Shown here piece by piece: positions 9,047-20,354 of a DNA stretch of 64,000 bases. Positions within the stretch are counted from its first letter, which is position 1. Every line of letters starts with the position of its first letter. Source of the stretch: Psychrobacillus vulpis. GTDB lineage: Bacteria > Bacillota > Bacilli > Bacillales_A > Planococcaceae. The DNA lies in contig NZ_VDGI01000014.1 in the NCBI RefSeq assembly GCF_006861825.1, forward strand, positions 1 to 64,000, read 5' to 3'. A program made the translations under genes and the position numbers. Under the pieces are notes generated by a model that was not told the origin of the DNA, ran no database searches, and saw nothing but the letters and a program-made list of their open reading frames with translations.

Positions 9047-9164
9047 CCTCCGTAATTGCGTCCAGATTTTGAATTGCGCTTGCGCAATTAACTCCCTTCA
9101 AAATCTGTGACATCCGCCGGAGGCTTAACTTGAATCAGCAAAAAACAACTGCTGAGTCAAGTTA
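9047..9164 (-). repeat. Nested stem-loops between binding-protein and permease genes
   Basis: An outer GCCTCCG/CGGAGGC pair encloses CAGATTTTGAA/TTCAAAATCTG, which encloses AATTGCGC/GCGCAATT (9047-9124). A second stem follows at 9126-9140 with 9150-9164 (one mismatch). It lies inside the operon, where abundant binding-protein mRNA is commonly protected or partly terminated. It may itself be a small dispersed repeat, but no second copy was found in this window. Confidence 0.7.
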
Positions 9165-9211
9165 AATAAAGAAAAGGGAGAAATCACGAAGACCTCTCCC
9201 CTTCAAGCTTA

Positions 9212-10849
9212 TTACTTAAAGTCAACGTTAGTTAATTTATCAGATCCAGTCGGATGTGGTAAGAAACCTGTCAAATCCGCCTTACCTGCAAGTAATGGAG
9301 TTGAGTGAGCAAGTGGTACCCAAGGAGCATCTTTATAGATAATTTCTTGAGCTTGCTTATACAATTCATTACGTTTATCTTCGTCAACTTCTGTTTGTGC
9401 TTCAATTAGGATTTTGTGTAAGTCTTCGTTGCTATAGTAAGTGTAGTTATTGCTTCCAATATTGTCTTGATCCAGTAATACATAGATGAAATTATCTGCA
9501 TCCCCGTTATCACCAGTCCAACCTAACATAAATGCATCTGCTTCTCCGTTTCGAGCTTTTTCTAAATAAGTAGCCCACTCATAAGAAACGATTTTTGCTT
9601 TTACTCCAATGTCTTCCAAGTTTTTTTGAATAACTTCAGCAACTTTTGTTCCATCTGGCATGTATGGTCGTGGTACAGGCATTGCCCATAATTCCATTTC
9701 AAATCCATCAGCAAATCCAGCTTCTGCTAAAAGTGCTTTTGCTTTTGCAGGATCATATTCATAGCCAGGAATATCCTCATTGTAACCACTAATCGAAGGT
9801 GGCATTGGGTTTTTCGCTATTTCTGCACGACCTTCAAAGAAAGCATCAATAATCGATTGTTTATCAATTGCATAGTTAATCGCTTGACGTACTTTTACAT
9901 TGTCAAATGGTGGACGAGTAGTTGTTAAACCTAGGTATCCCACGTTCATAGATGGACGCTCAAACAATTGTAGGTTAGAATCACCTTCTACAGTCTTACC
10001 GTCCGCTGGGTTTACACCATCTGCTAAATCAATCTCACCAGTAAGTAGTGCGTTTAAACGAGCTGAATTATCTGGAATCGAACGGAATATAATTTTATCT
10101 AGCTTCGGTAAACCATCTGCCCAATAATCTGCAAATTTCTCAATAGTAATAGAATCATTACGTTTCCATTCAACGAATTTGAATGGCCCAGTACCTACTG
10201 GACTGTCGCCAAATTTTTCTCCTGCAGATTCAAATGCAGTTGGACTAGCTATACCGAAAGGACTCATCGCAATATTTTTTAAGAAAGGAGCTTGTGCGCG
10301 TTTAAGTTTAAATACAACTGTATAGTCACCATCTGCAGTAACAGACTCGATTACATGACCTTCATCATCTTTAAACCCTCCAAACATCGAAGCATAGTAA
10401 GGGAATTTATCTTCAGAACCACTAGCCCAACGTTCAAAGTTTTTTACAACCGCTTCAGCATTGAAATCAGTACCGTCGTGGAACTTTACTCCTTCACGAA
10501 GGGTAAATGTATACGTAAGCCCATCTTCTGATGGTTCCCATTTTGTTGCTAAACCTTCATGAATTGTTGTATCTTGTTCTCCAAAGTTTAAAAGCGTTTC
10601 AAAGACGTTTTGCGTAACTTTAAAAGATTCCCCATCTGTAACTGCAATAGGATCTAGAGAAACTGAATCTCCACCACGACCAAAGATTAACACCTTATTT
10701 CCAGTAGATGAAGTTTCTTTTTCTGTTGTTCCTTCATCCTCTTTTTTAGGTTGTTCACTGGATGTGTCATCCGACGAACATGCAGCTAGTACTAGAATTA
10801 AAGCAAATACCATCAAAGTTATAAATGACCATATTTTCTTTTTCCCCAA
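9212..10849 (-). CDS. Peptide ABC transporter substrate-binding lipoprotein
   Basis: 545-residue family 5 solute-binding protein. Signal peptide with lipobox LAAC (Cys about 24), then a Ser/Glu/Lys-rich linker and the SBP_bac_5 domain from about residue 50, including LDP near the start of the domain, GTGPF near 210 and YAIDK near 330. It is anchored outside the membrane and delivers peptides or related ligands to the permeases. TTG start at 10849 has GGAGGGG upstream. It lies centrally in the D-F-A-B-C operon and is followed by stem-loops. Confidence 0.93.
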   Translation of the reverse strand: MGKKKIWSFITLMVFALILVLAACSSDDTSSEQPKKEDEGTTEKETSSTGNKVLIFGRGGDSVSLDPIAVTDGESFKVTQNVFETLLNFGEQDTTIHEGLATKWEPSEDGLTYTFTLREGVKFHDGTDFNAEAVVKNFERWASGSEDKFPYYASMFGGFKDDEGHVIESVTADGDYTVVFKLKRAQAPFLKNIAMSPFGIASPTAFESAGEKFGDSPVGTGPFKFVEWKRNDSITIEKFADYWADGLPKLDKIIFRSIPDNSARLNALLTGEIDLADGVNPADGKTVEGDSNLQLFERPSMNVGYLGLTTTRPPFDNVKVRQAINYAIDKQSIIDAFFEGRAEIAKNPMPPSISGYNEDIPGYEYDPAKAKALLAEAGFADGFEMELWAMPVPRPYMPDGTKVAEVIQKNLEDIGVKAKIVSYEWATYLEKARNGEADAFMLGWTGDNGDADNFIYVLLDQDNIGSNNYTYYSNEDLHKILIEAQTEVDEDKRNELYKQAQEIIYKDAPWVPLAHSTPLLAGKADLTGFLPHPTGSDKLTNVDFK

Positions 10850-10876
10850 ATTTACCCCTCCGTAAAAAATATATTA

Positions 10877-11860
10877 TCAATGTTGCGCCAACTCATTATA
10901 TAAATGGCAGGCAACAAAATGACCTGGTTTTACTTCTTCCAATTTCGGTACAATGGTTGTACAAGCATCCATTTTAAAAGGACATCTCGTGTGAAAAGTA
11001 CAACCAGTAGGAGGATTGGAAGGACTTGGAATATCTCCCTCTAATATAATCTGCTCTCTTTTATATTCTGGATCAGGAACAGGAACTGCTGAGAGCAACG
11101 CTTTCGTATAAGGATGAAGCGGATCCGCATAAAGTGATTCACTTGTAGCGAGTTCAGCCATTCTTCCTAAATACATAACACCAACGCGATCACTAATATG
11201 GCGGACTACCCCTAAGTCATGTGCGATAAAAATGTACGTTAGCTTTAATTCTTTCTGTAAATCTTGCATGAGATTTAGAACTTGCGCTTGAATGGAAACA
11301 TCGAGAGCAGAAACTGGTTCATCCGCAATGATTAACTTTGGATTCGTCATTAATGCTCTTGCAATGCCTATCCGTTGTCGTTGTCCCCCACTAAATTGGT
11401 GTGGGTATCTCTTTGCATGATAGCTGCTTAACCCTACGATTTCTAAAAAGTCATATACTTTCTTTCTTCGACTTTTGGCATCCCCAATATTATGAACAAT
11501 AAGTGGCTCAGTTAATATTTTTTCCACATTATGTCGTGGATTTAGAGAAGCATACGGATCTTGAAAAACCATTTGAATTTCTCTTCGTACTTTCCGCATA
11601 TTTGAACTCGAAAGATTCGTCAGCTCTTTCCCTTCAAAAGTTACTTTACCTTCTGTAGGTTCTAGCAATCTCATAAGCATTCGACCTGTAGTAGATTTCC
11701 CACATCCAGACTCTCCTACAATTCCAAGAGTTTCGCCTTCATTTACATAAAAAGAAACATCGTCCACAGCTTTTACAAAACCAGTTTGTTTACCTAATAA
11801 ACCTTTATGAATAGGAAAATACTTTTTTAACCCTTCAACTTGTAGCAGCGGTTTTGTCAT
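10877..11860 (-). CDS. Peptide ABC transporter ATP-binding protein, DppF/OppF type
   Basis: 327 residues. Walker [10 protein letters not shown], signature [10 protein letters not shown], Walker [14 protein letters not shown]-loop IAHDLGV, and the C-terminal oligopeptide-family tail with Cys pairs ([12 protein letters not shown]). Start is placed at ATG 11860, where translation gives [11 protein letters not shown] and AAGGAGATAT lies upstream. A longer open frame upstream overlaps the partner gene out of frame and has no family similarity. The chosen start overlaps the DppD-type gene by 26 bases, indicating coupling. Confidence 0.92.
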   Translation of the reverse strand: MTKPLLQVEGLKKYFPIHKGLLGKQTGFVKAVDDVSFYVNEGETLGIVGESGCGKSTTGRMLMRLLEPTEGKVTFEGKELTNLSSSNMRKVRREIQMVFQDPYASLNPRHNVEKILTEPLIVHNIGDAKSRRKKVYDFLEIVGLSSYHAKRYPHQFSGGQRQRIGIARALMTNPKLIIADEPVSALDVSIQAQVLNLMQDLQKELKLTYIFIAHDLGVVRHISDRVGVMYLGRMAELATSESLYADPLHPYTKALLSAVPVPDPEYKREQIILEGDIPSPSNPPTGCTFHTRCPFKMDACTTIVPKLEEVKPGHFVACHLYNELAQH

Positions 11861-12854
11861 TAACCAATATCTCCTTTTCATCATATAAAAAACATCTCGT
11901 TTTATGACCTTCGGATGTTTCATATAGCGGAGGATTTTCTTCCGTACAACGTCCAAACACAGATTCACAACGAGCTGCAAACCGGCATCCCTCTTTAACT
12001 GTGCCTGGCTTTGGCACATTTCCTTGAATGGAATATAAACGTTGTTTTTTATAACGCATATCTGGAACAGAAGCGATTAACCCTTTTGTATAAGGATGCT
12101 GTGGATTATTGAAAATTGTTTCAACTAATCCTTCCTCGACAACTTTTCCTGCGTACATTACGACCACTCGTTCACATGTTTCAGCAACTACTCCTAAATC
12201 ATGAGTGATTAATATGACTGCTGTATTTAGTCTTTCATTTAGTTCACGCATAAGCTTTAATATTTGAGCTTGAATCGTTACATCTAACGCGGTTGTCGGC
12301 TCATCTGCAATTAATAGTTGCGGATCACAAACTAGTGCCATCGCGATCATTACACGCTGTCTCATTCCCCCAGATAGCTGATGCGGATACTCTTTTATCA
12401 ACTCTTCTGCTCTAGGTAGTCCAACGAGCTTCATCATTTCAATCGCTCTTGCTTTAGCTTGTTTTCTACTCCAATCTTTTTTATGGAGTGTAATAGCTTC
12501 TATCAGTTGATTTCCAATTGTAAATAAAGGATTCAAAGATGTCATAGGTTCTTGAAAAATCATCGCAATATCATTTCCACGAACGTTTCTCATTTCTCGC
12601 TCGGATAATTTTGTCAAATCTTTTCCTCTAAATAGAATTTGCCCATTCGTTATCTTGCCTGGCGGACTAGGTACAAGGCCCATTATGGACAATGAAGTGA
12701 CACTTTTGCCACAACCGGATTCGCCAACAATTCCGAGTATTTCACCTTCTCTAACATGAAAATCAACATTGTCCACGGATGGAATAACGCCATCATCAGT
12801 GAAAAAGGAAGTTTGAAGATTTTTTACTTCTAAAATTAGTTTGCTTTCCGTCAT
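11835..12854 (-). CDS. Peptide ABC transporter ATP-binding protein, DppD/OppD type
   Basis: 339 residues. Walker [10 protein letters not shown], signature LSGGMRQRV, Walker B LLIADEPTTALD, H-loop ITHDLGV, and the OppD C-terminal region with conserved cysteines (CRFAARC). First gene of the operon. ATG at 12854 follows AAAAGGAGG by 7 bases; the 12 codons in frame upstream are not needed. With the DppF-type protein it forms the heterodimeric motor. It overlaps the next gene by 26 bases. Confidence 0.93.
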   Translation of the reverse strand: MTESKLILEVKNLQTSFFTDDGVIPSVDNVDFHVREGEILGIVGESGCGKSVTSLSIMGLVPSPPGKITNGQILFRGKDLTKLSEREMRNVRGNDIAMIFQEPMTSLNPLFTIGNQLIEAITLHKKDWSRKQAKARAIEMMKLVGLPRAEELIKEYPHQLSGGMRQRVMIAMALVCDPQLLIADEPTTALDVTIQAQILKLMRELNERLNTAVILITHDLGVVAETCERVVVMYAGKVVEEGLVETIFNNPQHPYTKGLIASVPDMRYKKQRLYSIQGNVPKPGTVKEGCRFAARCESVFGRCTEENPPLYETSEGHKTRCFLYDEKEILVNDKTAATS

Positions 12855-12911
12855 AATATTCCTCCTTTTCACGAAAATTAGAAAATTCACTCTATTATTA
12901 TCATAATTGAT

Positions 12912-12939
12912 ATTTTACACATATTCTTTTTATATGCAA
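12912..12939 (-). promoter_or_regulatory. Candidate sigma-A promoter of the peptide importer operon
   Basis: TTGCAT (12934-12939), 16-bp spacer, TAAAAT (12912-12917) on the minus strand, about 60 bases before the first start codon. Fair but not perfect match. Confidence 0.4.
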
Positions 12940-13040
12940 TACTTTTTATGAAATTCATATGTCTTTTCTCACAAATATTAGCCATTATTAACTGTATTTT
13001 CATACAACTACTTCAATAGTCATTCAATGCTTGTTTAACC

Positions 13041-13086
13041 AAAAAGCACCCTATAAGTTTGTCAATCACTTATAGAGTGCTTTTTT
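13041..13086 (-). terminator. Terminator of ygaD
   Basis: Long stem (13041-13057 with 13069-13086, one mismatch) that overlaps the stop codon and ends in a T run on the minus strand. Confidence 0.8.
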
Positions 13087-14839
13087 AGCTTTCAGTATCT
13101 AATTGTTGGATTTGGAATAGATTATAATATACACCTTTATCATTCATTAATTTATTGTGATTACCTTCTTCAACAAGTTCACCATTTTCAATTACGAATA
13201 TTTTATCTGCATGTGTTATGGTTGAAAGTCTGTGTGCAACGATTATTGTTGTACGATTGGACGCTAATCGCTCTAAGGAATCTTGTATTAAAGCTTCACT
13301 CTCTAAATCTAATGCAGAAGTCGCTTCATCTAGAACTAATATTGTTGGATTTTTTAAGAATACTCTAGCAATTGCTACACGTTGTTTTTGACCACCAGAA
13401 AGCTTTACTCCACGTTCTCCGACTTTTGTTTCGTAGCCTTCTGGCAACTCCATGATGAAATCATGTGCATTAGCAGCTTTTGCTGCTTCAATCACCTGTT
13501 CTTCGGATGCCTCAGGGTTACCCATTAATATATTGGATTTCACCGAATCGCTAAATAGTATATTGTCTTGTAATACTATTCCTATATGTTTTCTTAAAGA
13601 TTCTATAGTTACTTCTCGAATATCCTTTCCATCCAATTGCACACTACCACTTGTTACATCATAAAACCTTGGTATGAGGCTAATAATCGTTGACTTTCCG
13701 CCTCCGCTCATACCAACAAATGCTACAGTTTCACCCGCACTTACATGGAAGTTGACATTGTTTAATATTGTTTGTCCATCTTTTTCGTACTGAAAAGATA
13801 CATTAGAAAAAGTGACATTTCCTGTAGAATTTTCTAAAGGAATAGCGCCTTTTTTGTCGATAATATCGTATTTTTCATCCATAAGTTCAAAAACACGGTC
13901 CATGGAAGCGAAAGATTGAGTTAACGTAGTCGAAGAATTAACTAATCGTCTTAACGGACTATATAATCGTTCAATATATGCTATAAATGCTGCCATCGTT
14001 CCTACGGATAATCTTCCATGAATGGCTTCGTATCCTGCATATGCAATCACGAGCAGTGGTGCAATATCTGTTATTGTGTTAACTACTGCGAATGCTTTTG
14101 CATTCCAAACAGTTTGATCGATTGCTTTATCTAAAAACTCTTCATTTGTTTTATTAAATAATTTTTGTTCATGCTTCTCCAAGGTGAATGTTTTAATAAT
14201 ACTCATTCCTTGTACACGTTCATGTAAGTAACTTTGGACACCTGCTAATGCTTGCGATCTTTTTTTCGTTAAATCACGTAGCCTTCCAAAAAAGTATTTC
14301 ACACTAAATGCATAAAACGGAAAGGCTAGCAATGTAACAAGGGTTAACTTAACATTCATCGTAAGCATAATGGCAATTGCAATAACTATGGTCGCTAAAT
14401 CTAGCCAAACATTCATTAAACCGATCATGACAAAGTTTTTCGTTTGCTCTACATCATTGATGACTCTTGAAATAACTTCTCCAGCTCGAGTATTCGAGTA
14501 GTATTTTAGACTTAGTTTTTGTAGATGAATATATAATTTTTGACGTATATCATATAATATTTTGTTACTCACAAGTTGTGCCAAATATTGTCGATAATAC
14601 TCGATTGGTGGACGAACTACTAAAAAGACTAATACAGTACCTCCAAGCCAATAAAATAATTGTTTCATTTTTTCATCCGCTGTTAATGATTCCTCACCGA
14701 CGATATCGTCAATAACAATTTTAATGAGGATTGGGATAAATAAAGGGATTGCAAACTTAATAATTCCAATAACAATCGTTAATATTATTTGTACGTTGTA
14801 CGGTTTAACGAATTGCATATATCTTTTCATCGAACTCAT
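13085..14839 (-). CDS. ygaD: ABC exporter half-transporter, YgaD type
   Basis: 584 residues. Six-helix ABC exporter domain (about 15-310) fused to an ATPase domain with Walker [10 protein letters not shown] (about 375), signature [13 protein letters not shown], Walker [13 protein letters not shown] and H-loop AHRLST. It works as a homodimer in the membrane; substrates are probably lipids or hydrophobic drugs, unproven. The gene lies downstream of ygaC as in B. subtilis. A terminator between them argues for a separate transcript. Confidence 0.9.
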   Translation of the reverse strand: MSSMKRYMQFVKPYNVQIILTIVIGIIKFAIPLFIPILIKIVIDDIVGEESLTADEKMKQLFYWLGGTVLVFLVVRPPIEYYRQYLAQLVSNKILYDIRQKLYIHLQKLSLKYYSNTRAGEVISRVINDVEQTKNFVMIGLMNVWLDLATIVIAIAIMLTMNVKLTLVTLLAFPFYAFSVKYFFGRLRDLTKKRSQALAGVQSYLHERVQGMSIIKTFTLEKHEQKLFNKTNEEFLDKAIDQTVWNAKAFAVVNTITDIAPLLVIAYAGYEAIHGRLSVGTMAAFIAYIERLYSPLRRLVNSSTTLTQSFASMDRVFELMDEKYDIIDKKGAIPLENSTGNVTFSNVSFQYEKDGQTILNNVNFHVSAGETVAFVGMSGGGKSTIISLIPRFYDVTSGSVQLDGKDIREVTIESLRKHIGIVLQDNILFSDSVKSNILMGNPEASEEQVIEAAKAANAHDFIMELPEGYETKVGERGVKLSGGQKQRVAIARVFLKNPTILVLDEATSALDLESEALIQDSLERLASNRTTIIVAHRLSTITHADKIFVIENGELVEEGNHNKLMNDKGVYYNLFQIQQLDTES

Positions 14840-14865
14840 ATTTATTACTTCCTTTCTAAAACTGG

Positions 14866-14902
14866 AAAAACCTGTTGGAATATATTCAACAGGTTTTTTG
14901 TC
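14866..14902 (-). terminator. Terminator of ygaC
   Basis: Stem AAAAACCTGTTG(G)AA with TTCAACAGGTTTTT (14866-14880, 14885-14898). It lies between the ygaC stop and the ygaD start. Confidence 0.75.
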
Positions 14903-15441
14903 TAATCATTTAACTGTTTATAAAAATGATAACGACTTGTCCATGCCTCAATAAAATCGGGAGCAAATGGACCTCTTCTTTGCTTTATCCATGTCATTAG
15001 TTTTTCCAAATTTCTATCAAGAATAACATCAATTTCTTTTGGATAACACATTTCTTTTTTATGCTGGTCATATTCGTCTTCATCTAGAATCGTATAGGTC
15101 ATGTCTGGAAAAACCTTTACGTCTAAATCATAATCGATGTACTTTAATCTCTTATTTTTATAGACAAATGGCGAACTCATATTAACGTAGTAATAGACAC
15201 CATCTTCCCTAAGCATACAAATAATATTAAACCAATGTTCAGCATGAAAGTAACAAATAGAAGGTTCCCTTGTAACCCAGGTTCTACCGTCCGCCTCTAT
15301 TACAAGTGTCCGTTCGTTTGCTCCAATGACAATATTTTTGGTGCCTTTTAAAACCATCGTTTCCTGCCAGACACGGTGGATACGGCCATTATGCTTGTAG
15401 CTGTGAATTTGAATAATTTCTCCTTCTGTTGGAATCGCCAT
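14902..15441 (-). CDS. ygaC: YgaC, DUF402 nucleoside tri-/diphosphate phosphatase family
   Basis: 179 residues matching the DUF402/UPF0374 family, for which the Staphylococcus aureus member hydrolyses nucleoside tri- and diphosphates. Acidic residues likely to bind metal lie in the [11 protein letters not shown] and ILDEDEYD stretches (about 100-125). Cytosolic, no signal. ATG follows AAAGGTGG. It lies between sspE and ygaD, the B. subtilis order. The specific substrate in this organism is inferred from the family only. Confidence 0.88.
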   Translation of the reverse strand: MAIPTEGEIIQIHSYKHNGRIHRVWQETMVLKGTKNIVIGANERTLVIEADGRTWVTREPSICYFHAEHWFNIICMLREDGVYYYVNMSSPFVYKNKRLKYIDYDLDVKVFPDMTYTILDEDEYDQHKKEMCYPKEIDVILDRNLEKLMTWIKQRRGPFAPDFIEAWTSRYHFYKQLND

Positions 15442-15525
15442 GATTTAGCCACCTTTTCATCAAGCGCAAGATTGAATTTTTAACTTATTTTCTTATTATA
15501 GCAATCCATACCAAAAAACTGTAGT

Positions 15526-15564
15526 AAAAAAAATCAGCGAAGGCAAAATGCCCTCGCTGATTTT
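15526..15564 (-). terminator. Terminator of sspE
   Basis: Stem AAATCAGCGAAGGC/GCCCTCGCTGATTT (one G-U type pair) followed by T8 on the minus strand. Confidence 0.8.
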
Positions 15565-15579
15565 GGTGAATCCATGTAA

Positions 15580-15735
15580 TTATTTTGTTTCATTAAAAGA
15601 ACGATTTGCTTTTGGTCCGCTAGCTTGTTGTTTTTTCAACTCCGCTTGACGGTTTTGTCCTTTTACTTGTTGAATATCAGTTTCTGAAGCAAACTCTTGG
15701 TTTTGGTTTGGTTTTTTACTGTTATTCTTTTTCAT
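15580..15735 (-). CDS. sspE: Gamma-type small acid-soluble spore protein SspE
   Basis: 51-residue hydrophilic protein, rich in Lys, Gln and Asn, with the gamma-SASP repeat motif EFASETDIQQVKGQN at residues 14-28. Gamma SASPs are spore-core proteins degraded at germination to supply amino acids. B. subtilis SspE has two such repeats, so this is a short single-repeat form. GGAGGTG lies before the ATG. A sigma-G promoter upstream and a terminator downstream make it monocistronic. It sits between ygaC and fabL, as in B. subtilis. Confidence 0.93.
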   Translation of the reverse strand: MKKNNSKKPNQNQEFASETDIQQVKGQNRQAELKKQQASGPKANRSFNETK

Positions 15736-15757
15736 GGATTTCACCTCCGTACACATA

Positions 15758-15787
15758 TATCATGTGCACAACCATAAGATCTATTCA
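15758..15787 (-). promoter_or_regulatory. Sigma-G promoter of sspE
   Basis: Minus strand -35 TGAATA (15782-15787), 17-bp spacer, -10 CATGATA (15758-15764), matching the forespore sigma-G pattern TGnATA and CATnnTA. Confidence 0.8.
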
Positions 15788-15851
15788 TTAAAATTTTTAA
15801 ATTTAGACCTTAGGTAAAGGTTGCCTCCTGCACGACTTATAATCCATTTTT

Positions 15852-17665
<1,814 letters not shown>

Positions 17666-17788
17666 TGTAAATTCCTTCCTTGCGATTATTGTCAATAATA
17701 ATCGGGTATATAATAGTATGTACTTTGTTATTTTAATGATTTTATTTTAAGATGAAAGTAACTTGTTGTCCAAAAAGGAGCTGGTAGC

Positions 17789-18769
17789 ATGGATACAGGT
17801 ACACATATCGTTATGGGAATTGCACTCGGAGGATTAGCACTTGCTGATCCCGTAGTTGCTAGTAGTTCTCTTACTACTACTGCAGTTATTGCAGGTACTA
17901 TAATCGGATCTCAAGCACCTGACATAGATACAGTTTTAAAATTGAGAAATAATGCAGTATATATTCGACATCATCGTGGAATAACACATTCCATACCTGC
18001 CGTTATACTATGGCCTTTACTTATTTCAACTGTTTTGTGGTTAATCATACCGAATGTGAACTTCCTACATCTTTGGCTTTGGACATTTTTAGCAGTTTTT
18101 CTTCATGTTTTTGTAGATATTTTCAATTCATATGGAACCCAAGCAATACGACCTTTTTCCAGGAAATGGGTAGCACTTGGTGTTATTAATACATTCGATC
18201 CTATAATTTTTGGTATGCATATTGTCGGATTATTATTTTGGATGTTTGGTGCAAATCCAGTGACAACTTTTCTTATTATGTACGCAGTCATCGTTTGTTA
18301 TTATATTTTACGATTTGCGGTACAGGCTGCGGTTAGAAACGCAGTAAAACATACGATTCCAGATGCAAAACAAATCATCATCGCACCAACAATGAAGTTT
18401 TTCCAATGGCGAGTGGCAGCTTTATCAGAATCACATCATTATGTTGGACGAGCATACGGTCGGTCTATTACGATTTATGACAAATTCGAACGTGTTCCTC
18501 TTCCAGAATCGGATTTAGTAAAGGCAGCTTTATTAGATGTAAACTTAAGCGCATTTATTTCTTTTTCTCCTATCTATCGATGGGAAATCACGAAATTTGA
18601 TCAATTATACGAAGTACGCTTAATCGATTTAAGGTATAGAAGTAATGACTTCTATCCTTTCGTTGCAGTAGCGCATCTAAATGAAGAACTTGAAATAGTT
18701 AATTCGTACACTGGTTGGATTTTTAGTGAAGATAAACTACGTAAAAAGTTAGATTTCATGCCTAATTAA
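17789..18769 (+). CDS. yfhP: YfhP, membrane-bound metal-dependent hydrolase (DUF457)
   Basis: 326 residues. N-terminal motif MDTGTHIVMG and the HxxxxD/HHRGITHS signature (about 60) of the YdjM/DUF457 family, 4 to 5 membrane helices up to about residue 185, then a soluble C-terminal half. Divergent from mutY. In B. subtilis YfhP has been described as affecting expression of the yfhQ(mutY)-yfhR(fabL)-sspE cluster; whether it does here is unknown. ATG follows AAAAAGGAG. Confidence 0.88.
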   Translation: MDTGTHIVMGIALGGLALADPVVASSSLTTTAVIAGTIIGSQAPDIDTVLKLRNNAVYIRHHRGITHSIPAVILWPLLISTVLWLIIPNVNFLHLWLWTFLAVFLHVFVDIFNSYGTQAIRPFSRKWVALGVINTFDPIIFGMHIVGLLFWMFGANPVTTFLIMYAVIVCYYILRFAVQAAVRNAVKHTIPDAKQIIIAPTMKFFQWRVAALSESHHYVGRAYGRSITIYDKFERVPLPESDLVKAALLDVNLSAFISFSPIYRWEITKFDQLYEVRLIDLRYRSNDFYPFVAVAHLNEELEIVNSYTGWIFSEDKLRKKLDFMPN

Positions 18770-18816
18770 TCCGAATAGGCAAACTAACTTGAATAGCTAG
18801 ATATAACTAAATGCAG

Positions 18817-18850
18817 AAACGCTAGGACAGTTAGATTCCTAGCGTTTTTT
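18817..18850 (+). terminator. Terminator of yfhP
   Basis: Perfect 11-bp stem AAACGCTAGGA/TCCTAGCGTTT with a 9-base loop and T6. Confidence 0.85.
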
Positions 18851-18852
18851 CA

Positions 18853-19119
18853 TTAATTTAAAAAGTCGTCCACTTCGAGTAGATGTTTATATTTTTCATT
18901 CGTGCTAGCAAATTCATGTAACTGATGGCCGTACCCTTCAATCCACTTTTTAATAACCTTTTCAGTTACCGCTGCCCCTTTGTAGTCATAGCCAGCACGT
19001 GCATAAGATGATTCAAAGTCTGACCAGAGCAATTCAATCCAAGCTCTAGCTTTAGCGGCAGACAATTGTTCATTTTTTTCTATTAATTGTTTTGTTAATT
19101 CGTCTATTTTATCTTGCAT
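18853..19119 (-). CDS. yfhJ: YfhJ family protein
   Basis: 88 residues, helical, matching the WVELL/YfhJ family (core motif ARAWIELLWSDFE near residue 24-36). Function unknown. It lies 1 base after yfhH, with the ribosome site GGAAGGG inside the end of yfhH. It is the last gene of recX-yfhH-yfhJ. B. subtilis has the transporter yfhI between yfhH and yfhJ, which is missing here. Confidence 0.85.
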   Translation of the reverse strand: MQDKIDELTKQLIEKNEQLSAAKARAWIELLWSDFESSYARAGYDYKGAAVTEKVIKKWIEGYGHQLHEFASTNEKYKHLLEVDDFLN

Positions 19120-19120
19120 T

Positions 19121-19450
19121 CTATTTCCCTTCCTTCAAAGGCATTAATAAAGAAATCGGTAAGGCTTCCTCATATTTATCTCCACCTAATCGATATCCCC
19201 AAGCAAATCTTCCTTTTAAATATTCCACTTGAAAGTACATTCCTGGGTCACCAGTAATTTGATACATCTCCCCTGGTTTAATGGATCCTGGATCTGTTAA
19301 ATAAGCTTGTGCCATCGTGGCTTTTCTTTCATATACTGCATATTCATTTACAATCCCTAGTTGCTCCGCTTTCCGGGCCTTCTCTTTTAAATTTGCAATT
19401 TCTGTTCTCAATTCTTGTTCGTTCATATCACTATACTTTTTTTCACTCAT
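19121..19450 (-). CDS. yfhH: YfhH family protein (DUF1811)
   Basis: 109 residues: an N-terminal helical hairpin (residues 5-50) and a small beta domain with YLKGRFAWGYRLGG near 80-95. Matches YfhH/DUF1811, function unknown. Its ATG overlaps the recX stop by 8 bases, so it is translated with recX. Confidence 0.87.
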   Translation of the reverse strand: MSEKKYSDMNEQELRTEIANLKEKARKAEQLGIVNEYAVYERKATMAQAYLTDPGSIKPGEMYQITGDPGMYFQVEYLKGRFAWGYRLGGDKYEEALPISLLMPLKEGK

Positions 19451-20255
19451 TTTGCTGTTCCATCTCCTTCTTTTCTATATAAAGGTCAATATGTTCTGAG
19501 GGGAATCCTTTTTGATATAACGCTTGTTTCACTCGCTTTTTCAAATCATATCCCGAATATTTAGTTGAATACTTTCTCCAAATCTTATCACCTTGCGTGG
19601 CAATAATTGTTTCCCATTCATCCTGTTCTTTTTCCAATTCAAAAGAATCGATTGCCTGAGAAATAATCGTAAAATTATATCCTTTTCTTTGTAAAGCATC
19701 CTGCACTTTTTGTTTAATTTGTCTTGGTGTTTTGCTTTGGTTTTGATTTATTATTTTTTCAGTAAGTGTTCGTGCAATTATCAATTGCTCGTCTTCCGAG
19801 TAAGTTGCTAACACTTCTTCTTGGAGATCTTTTTCAATCCCTTTTTTCTTTAATTCTTGGCGGATTGCTGCAGGTCCCTTTTTGCTATTTTTCTTTTGCG
19901 TTGCTACTAATGCTTTTGTAAAGCTTTCGTCGTTTAAAAACCCATGCTCATATAGTTTGCGAATTGCCTCCAAAACAACTGCTTCACCAAAGTCACTCAT
20001 TAGTAATTTTTTCTTTACTTCATGTTCACTTCTCATTCGGTAGCTTAAAAAGTGAATTGCTTTATTATAAGCCTTTCTTACTTCATCATCAAAGACGATT
20101 TCATCAAGCGTAAACCGTTCAATTACTTTGCCTTTTGTAAGTTGGTACTTTATCAGAACTGCTTCATCTACACTAAATGCATATTTTTCATCTAAGTATA
20201 TATTGTATCTTTCATTATTGTTTTTTTGACGACCTATTTTTGTAATAATCGGCAC
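19443..20255 (-). CDS. recX: Recombination regulator RecX
   Basis: 270 residues made of repeated three-helix units, with the RecX hallmark FLSYRMRSEHEVKKKL near residue 69-84 and RQELKKKGI later. RecX modulates RecA filaments. GTG start at 20255 with GGAGAGG upstream. Divergent from yfhF. The length of about 270 is normal for Bacillales RecX. Confidence 0.93.
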   Translation of the reverse strand: MPIITKIGRQKNNNERYNIYLDEKYAFSVDEAVLIKYQLTKGKVIERFTLDEIVFDDEVRKAYNKAIHFLSYRMRSEHEVKKKLLMSDFGEAVVLEAIRKLYEHGFLNDESFTKALVATQKKNSKKGPAAIRQELKKKGIEKDLQEEVLATYSEDEQLIIARTLTEKIINQNQSKTPRQIKQKVQDALQRKGYNFTIISQAIDSFELEKEQDEWETIIATQGDKIWRKYSTKYSGYDLKKRVKQALYQKGFPSEHIDLYIEKKEMEQQNE

Positions 20256-20354
20256 AAATAAACCTCTCCATTCATCTTCCTACTATTATAACGTATAAGT
20301 TCATAGGTGATAACCGTTTAGCATGCTATTATACTTTTAAGGGAGGTTTGGATA

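Noticed and set aside
11861-12019. N-terminal extension of the DppF-type ATPase
   Set aside because: It overlaps the upstream gene out of frame, has no similarity to the family and ignores the ribosome site before 11860.
12855-12890. N-terminal extension of the DppD-type ATPase
   Set aside because: The strong AAAAGGAGG lies inside these codons and serves the ATG at 12854.
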